Part shown: piece by piece, positions 1 to 11,139 of the stretch
How the letters are laid out: each line of letters opens with the position of its first letter
How positions within the stretch are numbered: the stretch's first letter is position 1
Origin: Sthenelais limicola
Lineage: Eukaryota; Annelida; Polychaeta; Phyllodocida; Sigalionidae
DNA length: 64,000 nt
Reading direction: 5' to 3'
NCBI GenBank assembly: GCA_942159475.1
Contig: OW804097.1
Span: 5,237,685 to 5,301,684 of the forward strand
Notes under the pieces: generated by a model
The model's input: only the letters and a program-made list of their open reading frames with translations
Told to the model about the DNA's origin: nothing
The model's database searches: none
Made by a program: the position numbers and the translations under genes

Positions 1-1024
1 TTCGGGGCGGTAAGATGCCGAAAGTACATAGTTCATCTCCTTCCATCCTCCAGTCGAGGACAAGGTAGTGGTCCTGAATAAAATCCCGCACCCCCATAGA
101 CCTTCTCTCACATGTCAGCCTAGTCGCTACGCGTCCACTGAGCGCAGCGGCGCGTCCGGAATGGCCCTAGCACCATCGAAAGCGGGCTGCCGAGCTTTTT
201 CGGGGCGGTAAAATGCCGAAAGTACATAGTTCATCTCCTTCCATCCTCCAGTCGAGGACAAGGTAGTGGTCCTGAATAAAATCCCGCACCCCCATAGACC
301 TTCTCTCACATGTCAGCCTAGTCTTTACGCGTCCACTGAGCGAAGCGGCGCGTCCGGAATGGCCCTAGCACCATCGAAAGCGGGCTGCCGAGCTTTTTCG
401 GGGCGGTAAGATGCCGAAACTACATATTTCATCTCCTTCCATTCTCCAGTCGAGGACAAGGTAGTGGTCCTGAAAAAAATCCCGCACCCCCATAGACCTT
501 CTCTCACATGTCAGCCTAGTCGCTACGCGTCCACTGAGCGCAGCGGCGCTTCCGGAATGGCCCTAGCACCATCGAAAGCGGGCTGCCGAGCTTTTTCGGG
601 GCGGTAAGTTGCCGAAACTACATAGTTCATCTCCTTCCATCCTCCAGTCGAGGACAAGGTAGTGGTCCTGAATAAAATCCCGCACCCCCATAGACGTTCT
701 CTCACATGTCAGCCTAGTCGTTACGCGTCCACTGAGGGCAGCGGCGCGTCCGGAATGGCCCTAGCACCATCGAAAGCGGGCTGCCGAGCTTTTTCGGGGC
801 GGTAAGATGCCGAAACTACATAGTTCATCTCCTTCCATCCTCCAGTCGAGGACAAGGTAGTGGTCCTGAATAAAATCCCGCACCCCCATAGACCTTCTCT
901 CACATGTCAGCCTAGTCTTTACGCGTCCACTGAGCGCAGCGGCACGTCCGGAATGGCCGTAGCACCATCGAAAGCGGGCTGCCGATCTTTTTCGGGGCGG
1001 TAAGATGCCGAAACTACATATTTC
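1..1024. repeat. 198-bp satellite, last units before the left recombinase gene
   Basis: About five tandem 198-bp units, recognisable by repeated CGGGGCGGTAA and CCGCACCCCCATAGACC blocks. The last unit carries private changes and stops at about 1024. The array runs off the left edge. It is the same family as 13030-18632. Confidence 0.95.
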
Positions 1025-1850
1025 TAAATAGATAAATCTCCATATACTAAAAGTCCCCCACACATTAGAAAGACTATATAGGGGGCACCATTTGGTCTCA
1101 GTTCTTGCTGTCCTACCACAACTTGCCCTGGTCATGTTCAGAGATGACTCTTTCCAAAGTCTATGTCATGCCCCTGCCATGTCTTTTTGGCAGAAGTTAC
1201 AATTTTTTGGAGGTGTTTACCTTGTCCGATATGGTGTCCTAGATGGGTCAAAGCTGGTATTTCACAAATGGTATTTGTGACAGTTCCACCCAGGGACATG
1301 TGGTGGATTGATTATAGCGAGAACCATGCATCACAAGCAAAGTCCTCCTCCTCGAGTCCTACAAATTGGGAGTGTTTTTTTACAATCCTTTATTCAAAAA
1401 CACCTGCCATCTGGGCATATACATTGCCAAATCACCATTATTGACCAAAGAAACTATTCTCTGTTTCCTCATTTTCAGATCCTACCTTATGCTGAGGTTG
1501 TTGCTTAGTTCCCCTTTTCTATTGATCTATTTGTCTAGGGTTTTGGTATTAGTCCGGTTTATCAGGGTTTGCTTAGTCCGGTTGGGTCAGCTGAGTCAGC
1601 ATATCAGGAACCAGACACCACTATGATATAGTAGTAATATTGCTAATATTAATAATTTAATTTAGATCTTGTATTGACAGTCTTATGTAGTCTCATGAAA
1701 TTAATAATCCAATCTCCCTTCTCTGGGGTTATTAACATTGATCCAGTATGTTGTAAGAAAGTTAAATCCTTCCTATTCAATATAATCCTTAGCGCCCTCT
1801 TCTGAAATATAAATATATATATATATATATAGTTTTATAACCACCCCTAT
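1025..1850. other. Non-coding spacer between satellite and ATTGGGTC cluster
   Basis: AT-rich sequence with an (AT)n run near 1808-1830. Several short overlapping open frames occur at 1092-1626 but none has recognisable protein character. I see no gene here. Confidence 0.6.
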
Positions 1851-2035
1851 ATTGGGTCTTTCGTCTCCCTAAGATTCATGCTATTGGGTCGCTATGTGAT
1901 TATTGGGTCTAAAGTGTGATTATTGGGTCAAAGACCCAATATTTTTCAGGACCCAATAATATTTTGCTTTATTTCTTTCTCTATTTGAGTTTAAAACATT
2001 TTTGGACTAACTTGCTTAAACAGGTTTATTGGGTC
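1851..2035. repeat. Left cluster of ATTGGGTC octamers
   Basis: Seven exact copies of ATTGGGTC or its complement GACCCAAT fall within 185 bp: forward at 1851, 1883, 1902, 1922 and 2028, reverse at 1933 and 1950. The 1922/1933 pair forms an inverted repeat with a 3-bp gap. The cluster lies about 270 bp upstream of the recombinase start codon and is mirrored by a second cluster at 9139-9377. Clustered subterminal motifs of this kind usually bind a transposase or recombinase; that role is inferred here. Confidence 0.75.
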
Positions 2036-2305
2036 ATGTATATCACATAAGCCATCAGCTACTGACACCTGGTGACAACAGAGGTAACTACATATATATA
2101 TCCATATATAAGTCAATACCCTATCACATCCTTTGGTTATGTCTCCCGGTACCTGGAACTGACTTCTGGTGACTTGTAAATTCCCATATCCATAACAACG
2201 TGACCCTACCTCTATGTCAATGCCCGTTTTGAGAGGGAAAAACTTTCAACCACTACAATGTTAACTTTCTTGTTGCCCTTGTTTTGTAGATTATTATCAC
2301 CCATA

Positions 2306-5300
2306 ATGCCTCAAACGAGGAGAGGGACTCAAAGGTCTACTGCAGACTCAAATACACAGGAGGCTGCAGGTAAACATTCATCCAACACCAACAACAGTTT
2401 CCTCTAATACAGAGGCTTGCTGCACAGAAATCTCACTATGTATATTTAATTAATTTATCAATCTGATTGTATATCATTGCATCATTGTCAGGCAGATACC
2501 CAAGATACAGGCCAACTAGTCTGGGCCGAATTCTCTGGTATAAATGCTTTTGTGGCCTTGTTGGCTTGGACAGCAGAGACCAAAGAGATCACTGTTGTGG
2601 GTGAACTTGCTATGAATAGGGTACATTATTAATTCAAGAACTTTTATTGTAGTTGATCTTCAAGTGTTTAAAAAAGCCAAAAGTAAATTGTATTCCTTTC
2701 TTTCCAAGATTTGTCATAATTATTAATTTCTTCAGCTGCAAATGCTCCAGAGGAAGGAACACCCTTCCTGTCCCCAAAAGAACCAACGGAGAAGGCAGCC
2801 TTCTACCCCCGGAAGGGGTCAGCAGCGAGTAACACTCCAGAGGAGTCAACAGACTTCCACACCCAGAAGGAACTTGTAGTAACTCTCCGCAGGTGTGACT
2901 CGCCACAGGGTTCAACTTCCTTCCATGCCAGGAAAGAACCAGCAGCAAAAGACACTACACAGGAGTCAACATCCTTCCAAGGTGTAGTAACTGTCCACAG
3001 GTGCAACTCTCCACAGGAGTCAACTTCCTTGGATGCCCAGAAGAAACTGGCAGTGAGTAGCACTTCAGAGAAGTCAACACCCATCCATGCCCAGAAGGTA
3101 GCTGTAGCGCGTAACAGGCCAGAGGAGCCAATAACTGTCCTTGACCCTCCGCAGGAGTCAACACCCTTCCTCACCCACTCAGATCATGTCGTTGTGGAGT
3201 ATGACCCCATGACTCATTCCCTAGAAGATGTAGAAGTAGAAGTAGAAGAGCCATTGCCCACCAATGAATTACGAGGAGTCCAAGAGGAGTCCGAGCTTGA
3301 TTACGGTGAGAGCAGTTCCTCTGACTCTGAATACAAACCTGAAGATCACTCTCCTTATTCGTCACCATCTTCAGATGTAAGTTATGCTTCTCAAAGTGAC
3401 AAGAGGAGAGAAACTAAATCAAAAAGGACAGGAAGAAAACTCCAGTGCACTCCTGAAAGAGCGCATGAGGAAGAGCGGGAACAGGCAACTTCAGCAGATG
3501 ACTGTGCCACACAGCCAGCTAAACGCAAAAGGAAAGTGGGAAATAATTCAGTTGAGAACAGCGTGGGGCTGTTTGAAAAAGAAAAGGTAAAAGATGGCTG
3601 TAAGCAGGTGTATGACAAAGTCAATTTTTGCACGTTTTGCCGTAAACCCATCAAAAGTAAAATTTCAAGACATTTGTTAAGTGTTCATAAAGATGACCCA
3701 AGACTGTATGACATTCTGACTATGGCAAAAAGGTCAAAAGAAAGGATGATTCAACTAGAGATCCTGGCGAATGAAGGAAACTTCAAGCATAACATTGATG
3801 TCCTCAGAATGGGGAAGGGCCAGATAGTTGTCGCTAGACGCAACTCAGCAGGTGTAGATGAGAACAAGACAGGCGATTATTTGCCGTGCGAACACTGCAT
3901 GAAGTTTATTCTCCGAACAAATATGTGGTATCACCACCGGTCCTGTTCTGTCAAGAAATTTCGTACAGAAGGTAACCGGGAAACGTCAGATGACGATGGC
4001 AATGCCAGTGTCAATGTTATCCAAAGCAATGCTGTCAGAAGGGGCCGTAGCCTTCTCAACAGTGCCCTATTCAGTGATGAAGATTCAAACAATGTAAAGA
4101 AAATGATTGAGAGAATGAGACTAGATGAAGCCACAGAGATAGTCTGTTGCGACAAACTGATTCAGAGGTATGCTGCATTAAGAGTAGAGTCTTTGGGTCA
4201 TGAAGATGATCAGAAGTTAAGCGACATGCATAGAGTCAGCCAGGGAGCCAGAACTCTGGCCCGCTTGGTGCTAGAGGCCCGAATAAAGAAGCCAACAATC
4301 ACAATGGATGAACTTATAAAACCAGAGCACATGGATATGGTCGTCCATTGTACCAGAGCAATGTCTGTTGAGAAGGAGGAGCCCGTCCTGACATTGGGGA
4401 GATTGATTGGGAACTTACTGGGCCATGTTATCCAAGTGAAACGAGGCCTTGCAATAAGGAACAATGATAACAGGAGGCTCGATGAAGCTGATAGGTTTCT
4501 GAGTCTTTTCACTGTGGAATGGAATGGCCGTATCAACTCAGCTTGCACCAAAAAGATGAACACAGTTCGAAGGAACACAATTCAATGTATCCCTCTTACA
4601 GAGGATCTTCGTCTAATCAAAGAATTCATCTTGAAAGAGATAAAAACGAAGTCAGCAGCGTTGAAGACAACTGTGGCTGTCAAGGATTGGGTAGAAATTG
4701 CCAAGTTGACCATGTGCAGGCTGATTTTGTTCAATATGAGGAGAAGAGCTGAAGTGAAGGACCTTACTGTGAATGACTTTGTGAAACGGCCATCCTGGAA
4801 AGATGACGTGAGTGGTGAGATGGCCATGGCTCTGTCCCCCACAGACAGACTTCTGGCAGAGAGGTGTGTATACTATATCTATAAGAAACTTGATTTCCGC
4901 CAAATAACAGGAAGAGGAACTATGCACAGACACTGGTTGCTGCTGTTCTCTGTTTGTTAGAGTTCTGCCGAGCCAACCCTTGACTACTAGTTCCAATGAC
5001 TAACGGTGTTTTTCCAATGACTACCGATTATTCCACAATGGCTTGTTAGAGTGAATGGTTATTTGTTATGAGCTAAGATCTAAAATACCCATTTAGTATT
5101 ATGTCAGAACAGGTTTGTAGTAGTCGATAAAGAAGAAAATATCCACTGGAAAAAGCTACGGCTAAGTCTCGTCTCTCATTAGTTTTGAGTTTGACAAGTC
5201 TTGTTTTCTAAAACTTTAAAAAATGTGTATGTGTATATATATCCTGTTGCAGAATGGACATGGTGATAGCTGCAGGGAAGTCCACAAAAAACATAGAGGC

Positions 5301-8300
5301 CTTTGTACTTATGCCACCAGATACTGTGCATGCCATCAACCTACTTATTAAAACCAGGAGGGCGGTGGGTATCCCAGAAGGAAACAAGTATCTGTTTGCA
5401 CGGCCAAATGCCAATACCCCTTTCGCCGGAAACACTGAGTTGAGCGCATATGCTTCTAAGTGCCCTGGTCTCCAACACCCGGAAAGAATAACATCCAGAG
5501 GACTGCGAAAATACATTGCCACAGTCTGCCAGGCATGTTTGAGTATTTCACTTTTCATGTAAGAGGTGTTGCTTTGTACCTTCAGGTATTTGGGCATCGC
5601 TGGTGTCTAGTTTGTAACATATTGCTTGTGGCTGGTTTGTAATGTATTGGTGGTGTGCTGGTTCAGTATAGGACGCATTGATAGAATTGATGAGGCCAAA
5701 TGAAAACTTACCTTTTACCTTTCCGGTTGACTAGAAAAATACTTCTTTTGTTCTCAATTTCTTGGGCATGGGCAAGTTCAGTTCGGATGCAACTTGTTTT
5801 CTCTATCTACTTTGCACATTCATTTTATCATCACTGTCCCGAGTACTGACCATGTCTTACTACTCTTCAGATTATGGATATGACCGAAAAAGAAGTGGAA
5901 AGCCTAGCCACCCATTTGGGACATGACGTCAAGACTCACAAGGAGTATTACAGACTCCAACATTCAACTGTGGAGTTGTCCAAGGTAGTTTATTCATGTT
6001 TCATTATTGAATCTGACTCAACATTGTTTCATAGAAAAAAATATATATATATTCCAAGGGATTTGTGTGATTCATTGATGCTAAAGGTTTATTAAGCTCT
6101 AACTGAGGATAGTGTAGGGACGCATAAAGTTCAGCTGAAATAGAAACTTATGTTCCGAGTTTTCTTTCACCCATCAGATTTCTCAGCTGCTCATAGCTGT
6201 GGAAGGGGGACAGCTGAACAAGTGGCAGGGAAAGAAACTGTCAGAAATAGATGTAAATGGTGAGTATATATGTTGGTACCTTGCAAATGTAAGGATGATC
6301 ACCCCATAATAAGTAGTCCAGTAGGGAAATGGAATCTGCACTGACAGTCCTATCTGTACAAACAAACTTAGATCGGTGAATTATGTGAGACGGTATGAGC
6401 GTCAATGTTACCAATTCATTCAAATGCACCATATGCAGGGATGCCAGTCTTCCATGAATTAATGTATATCAATAATGTACATACTTCCAAAAATATTCAG
6501 AATCTCCATAGTATTTACAAGTTTTCTTAGTCAAACCCAATAGTTTCACCTTTATATCGTAATACATAGTGTATTTTAGTGTTGTTGAATATCTATCTAC
6601 CCATGTCTGCGCTCGCTTATGATTGTACTACCCACATTCCATCCACAAGAAGTGTAGGATAGCGCCTATACATAGGTTATCAGTGTGTTTTAGCTTACCA
6701 ATCAGAGTTCAAAGACCCGTTGTGTTTTGGTACAGGTTGTTTCCTTCCAAAAGGAGTGTAGGATAGCCCCTATACATAGGTTATCAGTGTGTTTTAGCTT
6801 ACCGATCAGAGCTCGCAGACCCGTTGCGTCTTGGTACAGAGACGTCTTCGATATTTGCGCAAAATGGAAGAATTTGACTTAGATGTTGATTTTGACCAAC
6901 TAAAAGTGTATTCGCCTTATTTCAGAAATTTGGAAATACATTCCGGGGCAGGTTGTTTTGATAGTGTTTTAGAACTGCCCCATGTCCTCAGTAAAGAGGA
7001 GTATATACACATATTTACTCTCTTGCATGATCCTAGTTATCCAAATGTATTATCTTCACTTGTCCCATTGCTGAGCGGAGACAGAGTGGGCCCCCATCTG
7101 CAGTTCATCTTATACTTCCTCAATGAACGCTTCGTCCTAGATAGCGTTCTCACGACTCTTGAGGAGGCGTTTGACAGGGCGTATGTGCTAATTGGGGAGG
7201 TACTAAATACGATGGGATACCAGTCGACCCACTTGTGGGAGAATTCCTTCTCCCCAAGTAAAATTACTGTCCAAGCCGGCATTGCAGAATATATAACCCA
7301 CTTTTGCGATGTTCAACCCAAGTCCTTGATACCAGTGTCACTGGTGGAGGTGGGAGGTCAATCCCGAGTATCCTTCTTCAAGATCAGTCAATTTATATAT
7401 AAAGGCCGCAGAAGAAGGTTGCGTCAGAAACGATATTCCTTTATTTGCAAATTATGTTTTGAATATGGGGTGCTTCGGAAACGAAGCGACTGGAAGGTCA
7501 GCATGGCCGCACGAATGCCCTGTTGCGGGTCATTAGTCCACGATGCCTGTTATTGGGAAATCGTTGGCGAGTGGCGCACATGTCCAGTATGTTCGAACTT
7601 CACAGAAGTCGCCACAGGGACTATCGACGCTGACTATAATGGACCGGAACAAGCCCTGCGCCGCAATAAGATCAGGTATGAGAATGAAGTTCCCCTGGGT
7701 GCGGAATTTGAGTTACCATTACGAACTCGAGCCAAAGAGATCCCAGATGATATTGAAACTCTGGACCGATACATGGCCCCACGGTACTCGTTTGAGAGGA
7801 TTCCGTTTTGATAGTTAGCCGACTCAAAGTCTTAAGCAACGGGTGGGGGGAGGCTGGGGTGGGCTGGGGTGGGGGATGGGGTGGAGGGTGTGGGTGTGTG
7901 TAAAGTAGTTGCATAGTAAAGTTCAGACGTTCTATCCTTCGTATTTTAGTATACTCTCTTCAAAGAAGTTCATAATTATGTATAATTGTAGCTAAATTCA
8001 ATGACACTGGTTTTCTTTACCACAGAATTTCTCTGTGAGCAAACTGACACTGACACTGACACTGACACTGACGCTGGTGGCACAGAGGTAGCTGGGGAAG
8101 GAGCACCAGACAGGAAAGGAAAAAAAAGACGGAAGTTATCTCCTGGTAAAGGTAAGCTTGTGGCTTGTAGTATCATGGGGACTTTGAAATGCAATTGAAT
8201 TAAATTACTGCCAAATGGTTCCATAATTACAATAGTATTAGGTGCTTTTGACTGCAGAAGCTATTTGCAAGAGACATATTCTCCTATCATGACAGTAGTG

Positions 8301-8655
8301 TTCTTTAGATTTGCAGCCAAGCAATTGAAAGGGAAACTCCCATAGATTCTGCATTGGCATGAATGGAACGTACCACACTAGCTAATTTCTGTCCGGTAAA
8401 CACTTGTCTGATAAAAAACTGACATAATTTGTTATCATTTCAGGCAAACAAAGGGCGATTCCAAAGCAAAGAAAGAGCTGGTCACAGGATGAGTGCTGTG
8501 CCCTCAAATCGTTTTTCAAGACCTACCTGAGTGGGAAAATGACATCAGTTAGAAACACTCAAATCACTGCAGCAAAAGAGAAATACCCATGCTTGCGAGA
8601 AAGGACAGCGTTGCAGATCAGAGCCCAGCTTTTCAATTATCGGAAAAAAACTTGA
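2306..8655 (+). CDS. Tyrosine recombinase with zinc fingers and Myb/SANT-like tail, left copy (7 exons)
   Basis: Proposed exons are 2306-2369, 2736-4863, 5253-5532, 5871-5984, 6178-6259, 8026-8151 and 8444-8655. Together they give an uninterrupted 1001-residue frame. In order the protein has degenerate PQEST-type repeats (about 22-165), an acidic region, a basic KRKRKV stretch, a CTFC...H...H zinc finger (about 320-340) and a second CEHC finger (about 406-426). A helical region leads to the recombinase core. Core signatures are the RRR triplet near 690-692 (box I arginine), LRKY with Arg816 (box II), HLGHD with His842, and KEYYRL with the likely nucleophile Tyr850 or Tyr851. The last exon encodes a SWSQDE...NYRKKT Myb/SANT-like domain. 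This layout matches a family of eukaryotic tyrosine-recombinase proteins related to Crypton-type elements. The predicted role is cutting and joining DNA of its own element. Intron 3 has a GC donor (5533). Intron 5 (6260-8025) hosts another gene. An alternative exon near 2492 meets a stop and was left out. Confidence 0.8.
6651..6839 (+). promoter_or_regulatory. Duplicated 85-bp promoter-like block before the RING gene
   Basis: Two direct copies (6651-6735 and 6755-6839) differ at only a few bases and have a 104-bp period. Each contains a CCTAT..ATAGG dyad around a TATACATA core, and copy A has CCAATCAG. The second copy ends 24 bp before the ATG at 6864. I infer a duplicated promoter or operator for the nested gene; no transcription start is shown directly. 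Confidence 0.5.
6864..7811 (+). CDS. RING-like zinc-finger protein nested in intron 5 of the recombinase, left copy
   Basis: A single open frame of 315 residues starting at ATG 6864. The same frame is open a little upstream, but this is its first ATG. The N-terminal ~190 residues look globular and leucine-rich with no domain I recognise. Residues 195-243 form C-x2-C-x21-CC-x4-H-x2-C-x10-C-x2-C (CKLC, CCGSLVH, CPVC), which fits a RING-like double zinc site as found in ubiquitin E3 ligases. The spacing is unusual and one treble-clef ribbon is an alternative. A basic patch (KGRRRRLRQKR) precedes the finger. The gene is intronless, on the same strand as its host gene, and the identical frame recurs at 24472-25419. 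The function is unknown; cargo of the mobile unit is an inference. Confidence 0.65.
   Translation: MEEFDLDVDFDQLKVYSPYFRNLEIHSGAGCFDSVLELPHVLSKEEYIHIFTLLHDPSYPNVLSSLVPLLSGDRVGPHLQFILYFLNERFVLDSVLTTLEEAFDRAYVLIGEVLNTMGYQSTHLWENSFSPSKITVQAGIAEYITHFCDVQPKSLIPVSLVEVGGQSRVSFFKISQFIYKGRRRRLRQKRYSFICKLCFEYGVLRKRSDWKVSMAARMPCCGSLVHDACYWEIVGEWRTCPVCSNFTEVATGTIDADYNGPEQALRRNKIRYENEVPLGAEFELPLRTRAKEIPDDIETLDRYMAPRYSFERIPF
7841..7890 (+). other. G-rich tract with quadruplex potential
   Basis: At least eight runs of three or more G occur within 50 bases, 30 bp after the RING stop codon. The RNA-like strand of both genes carries the G runs. It could fold as a G-quadruplex and act in 3' end formation or intron processing; this is inference. 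Confidence 0.5.
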
Positions 8656-8807
8656 TTAATTTGTCAATTCAACAAATGCAAATGCAACTGCTCTAAAGCA
8701 GCACATCCCAGTGAATTATCTAAAGTAATACTGCACAGATGTCGTCATAAAATGTACTAAAAGTGGAAGTTTACGATTCTGTTATCAAGCAAACATTGCC
8801 AGTGCTT

Positions 8808-8885
8808 AATAAATGCCTCAAACTGCAAGAAATCCTTGCCAATTTTGTACATTGCATACATCGAGAATCTATTATAGAGAATAAA
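8808..8885 (+). terminator. Two AATAAA polyadenylation signals after the recombinase gene
   Basis: AATAAA occurs at 8808-8813 and 8880-8885, 150-230 bp after the stop codon at 8653-8655. The surroundings are AT-rich. This is a plausible 3' end for the recombinase transcript. Confidence 0.45.
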
Positions 8886-9138
8886 AACCAACTTTATGAA
8901 AACTGCTGAATCCTAGTTTTGATGTATGATCAATGTTATTCATTTTAAATTTTTATTTAAATTCATGAAACGGCCCAGTATGGTGACAGATCCAATATCA
9001 TACTCATAGACGATGACAGACCAAATACAATAAGATTAATGGCCCGAATAAGTTGTTAACTATATAAAAAATATATGGTGAAATATAGCAGTAATGCCAA
9101 TGGACAATGCCATGCTTATATATTCCATTCCACTGGGA

Positions 9139-9377
9139 ATTGGGTCAATCAAGGGTCAGAAGGGCCCAATAAAATTGTTGGGTCTGACCCAATATGACTG
9201 CATGAGGCAGAGGATTTTGCAACTCCTATACAATGCCAATATACAATATGAATGTGAAAGCTAATTATATATATAGCATTGGCTAATGATGGAAAACATT
9301 TTAGTCACAACAGAAATGTTATAAGTATAATCCTTCCATGTGGTCCCAATAGCACTGTCTTGAAAGACAGACCCAAT
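9139..9377. repeat. Right cluster of ATTGGGTC octamers
   Basis: Exact octamers occur forward at 9139 and reverse at 9186 and 9370. One-base variants occur at 9163, 9177 and 9343. The cluster ends 25 bp before the right edge of the duplicated unit (9402). With 1851-2035 it brackets the recombinase gene. Confidence 0.7.
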
Positions 9378-9402
9378 ATATTGGGGACTTTAAGTCTATA
9401 TA

Positions 9403-10860
9403 CATATAGATGCTCTTGAAAGAACTAGCATCCCCTACTAACTAGCTAATCCTACCCCCAGCATTTGACAGATTGGTTTTCACAGAGTATTTCCCTCAAT
9501 GAATATATTTCGTGGAGAAATGGAAGAAAAACTATTTATAAAAGATAAATTCCACCGGCTATATTCGGAAGTAATAAGTATAGGGCTATCACAAAAAAAA
9601 GCAAAGATTCACAAGCGTCACACAGGCCCTTGCGCCTTGTCTTGGTAACCCCGGCTCAGTTGTGATACTTGGAAAGAGGATTGAAGTAACCTCCAGCACA
9701 TACATAATACATACCACCTATAGAAATGACATCAGTCCTTGCTCCCCACTAGTAAAAAAAAAAAAAAAAAAAAAAAACAAGTCCACGCAATTCCCCGGCA
9801 TGCACACGACACAATTCTACCCACAATCCACCCAACAACATCATATTCAGTAACGAGCACTAATGAAAAACCCACTCAAACAATTATCACATCTACCTAA
9901 TCAGAGAAAAAGCACTCGTTCATACAACTTTCCCTTTCGTATTTCACTTTATAACACCTTAGTCGGTGGGGATGATGTACGATTAACACAATGCTCGTTG
10001 GAACAGCCAGAAAAAACAGATTATTAGGCTTCGCTGTGTAGTCCCGGGGGACATCAATGCTAAAATTTTATTGCACAGAAAATTCTGTCAGGGTCCAAAG
10101 ATTTAGGAAATCATAGGTGCCATTTATTTTTCAGCTTATTAGGTGCCACCAGGGGGCACTTTGTATTTTTTCATATTTTTCCCTCTGACATATTTATTAT
10201 TTCAAATACAGCTATGTGTTATATAAGATTGATTAAACTACATAAAAAGACCTTTCCAAATCCATCTATGCCAATGTGTCTTTGTTGACCTTAGGCCTCC
10301 TATTTCAATTAACATGAAGACTACCGAATATATAAAGGGGTACTTGAATAACCAATGAGGCAGGAACCAAGAGAACTGTCAAGCTTGCAGTTATATTAGG
10401 GTTAGGGCAGTATCAATATTATCCGGTCATTCAAATCCAAAGGAACAGATGGGTAATTAAGATTAAAACTAGTTAATGGCTAATTAGGTCAACAAGGAAA
10501 AGGGCAGTTACTAGTTAGCAATTACTGAATATCATTAATCGGGTCAAAATGAACATAAACAATCACAAACATGATCCACCACAGAATCATATGGGCAGTT
10601 GAACTGAAGTATCATTGGGGGGAGCCACCAGAGGGCAACACCAGTACTTCCTGAGTTGGGGCTTGACTTCCTGTCACATGCTCTGTCAGCCATTCTTAAG
10701 TTTAGCTTGGGGTGAGCAGGCTATCTAGACTTAATTTCAATTCCTTGATTGTGTATGTGGGTCTGTCTGTGTGGATTAATAGAGGATAATTGTATGTGTG
10801 TGTCTGGGATATTTCTGATTCCCATTTTAGAATGCCGATTCAGACAAGTTCTCCTATGGC
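9403..10860. other. Unique spacer after the left unit
   Basis: This stretch has no counterpart after the right copy. It contains a 24-base A run (9754-9777) and AT-rich DNA. I looked for the missing 5' exons of the P element here and saw no THAP-like cysteine pattern. No gene supported. Confidence 0.5.
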
Positions 10861-11139
10861 TAGACTTCTAGAATTCGGAGTGCCGAAACACGGGTACCGG
10901 CCATAACGGCTGCAAAAAGGAATTGGCAATCGGATCATTTTCTCATGTTCTCATGCCAAGTTAGTACCAAAATGAAAACTCCATAATTATTACCTTTTAA
11001 GCAACTTATTGACTTGGATTAAATATTGCTTTAAATCAGGTTTTCCGGACCTTCCGAAATGTGTGATTGGTTTGGTTGTCAGTTGGATATTAGTAATACA
11101 GTAGTGGTTTTAAAAATCGGAAAAAATCGAAATAGACAA

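Larger units (their letters stand above)
1..9402 (+). mobile_element. Left copy of the tandem recombinase-satellite unit (left end outside the window)
   Basis: Positions 1-9402 match 17609-27010 base for base as far as I compared by eye, with one difference noticed (8868 T against 26476 C). The copies part exactly after a TATATA tract at 9402/27010. The unit holds satellite, ATTGGGTC clusters, a tyrosine recombinase gene and a nested RING gene. I infer a mobile element or a very recent segmental duplication. An assembly duplicate cannot be excluded from sequence alone. Confidence 0.7.

Noticed and set aside
1092..1626. Overlapping short frames in the spacer
   Set aside because: They overlap each other in different frames, lack good start context and resemble no protein.
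2492..2610. Extra recombinase exon after the TTGTCAG acceptor
   Set aside because: Its in-phase reading reaches a stop, and exon 1 joins the 2736 acceptor in frame without it.
8048..8075. Similarity between the TDTDTD repeat of the recombinase and GDTDTDED in the P-element exon
   Set aside because: Short low-complexity match; the flanking residues differ.
9403..10860. Missing THAP exon of the P element
   Set aside because: No C-x2-4-C...C-x2-H pattern or matching frame was seen in this spacer.
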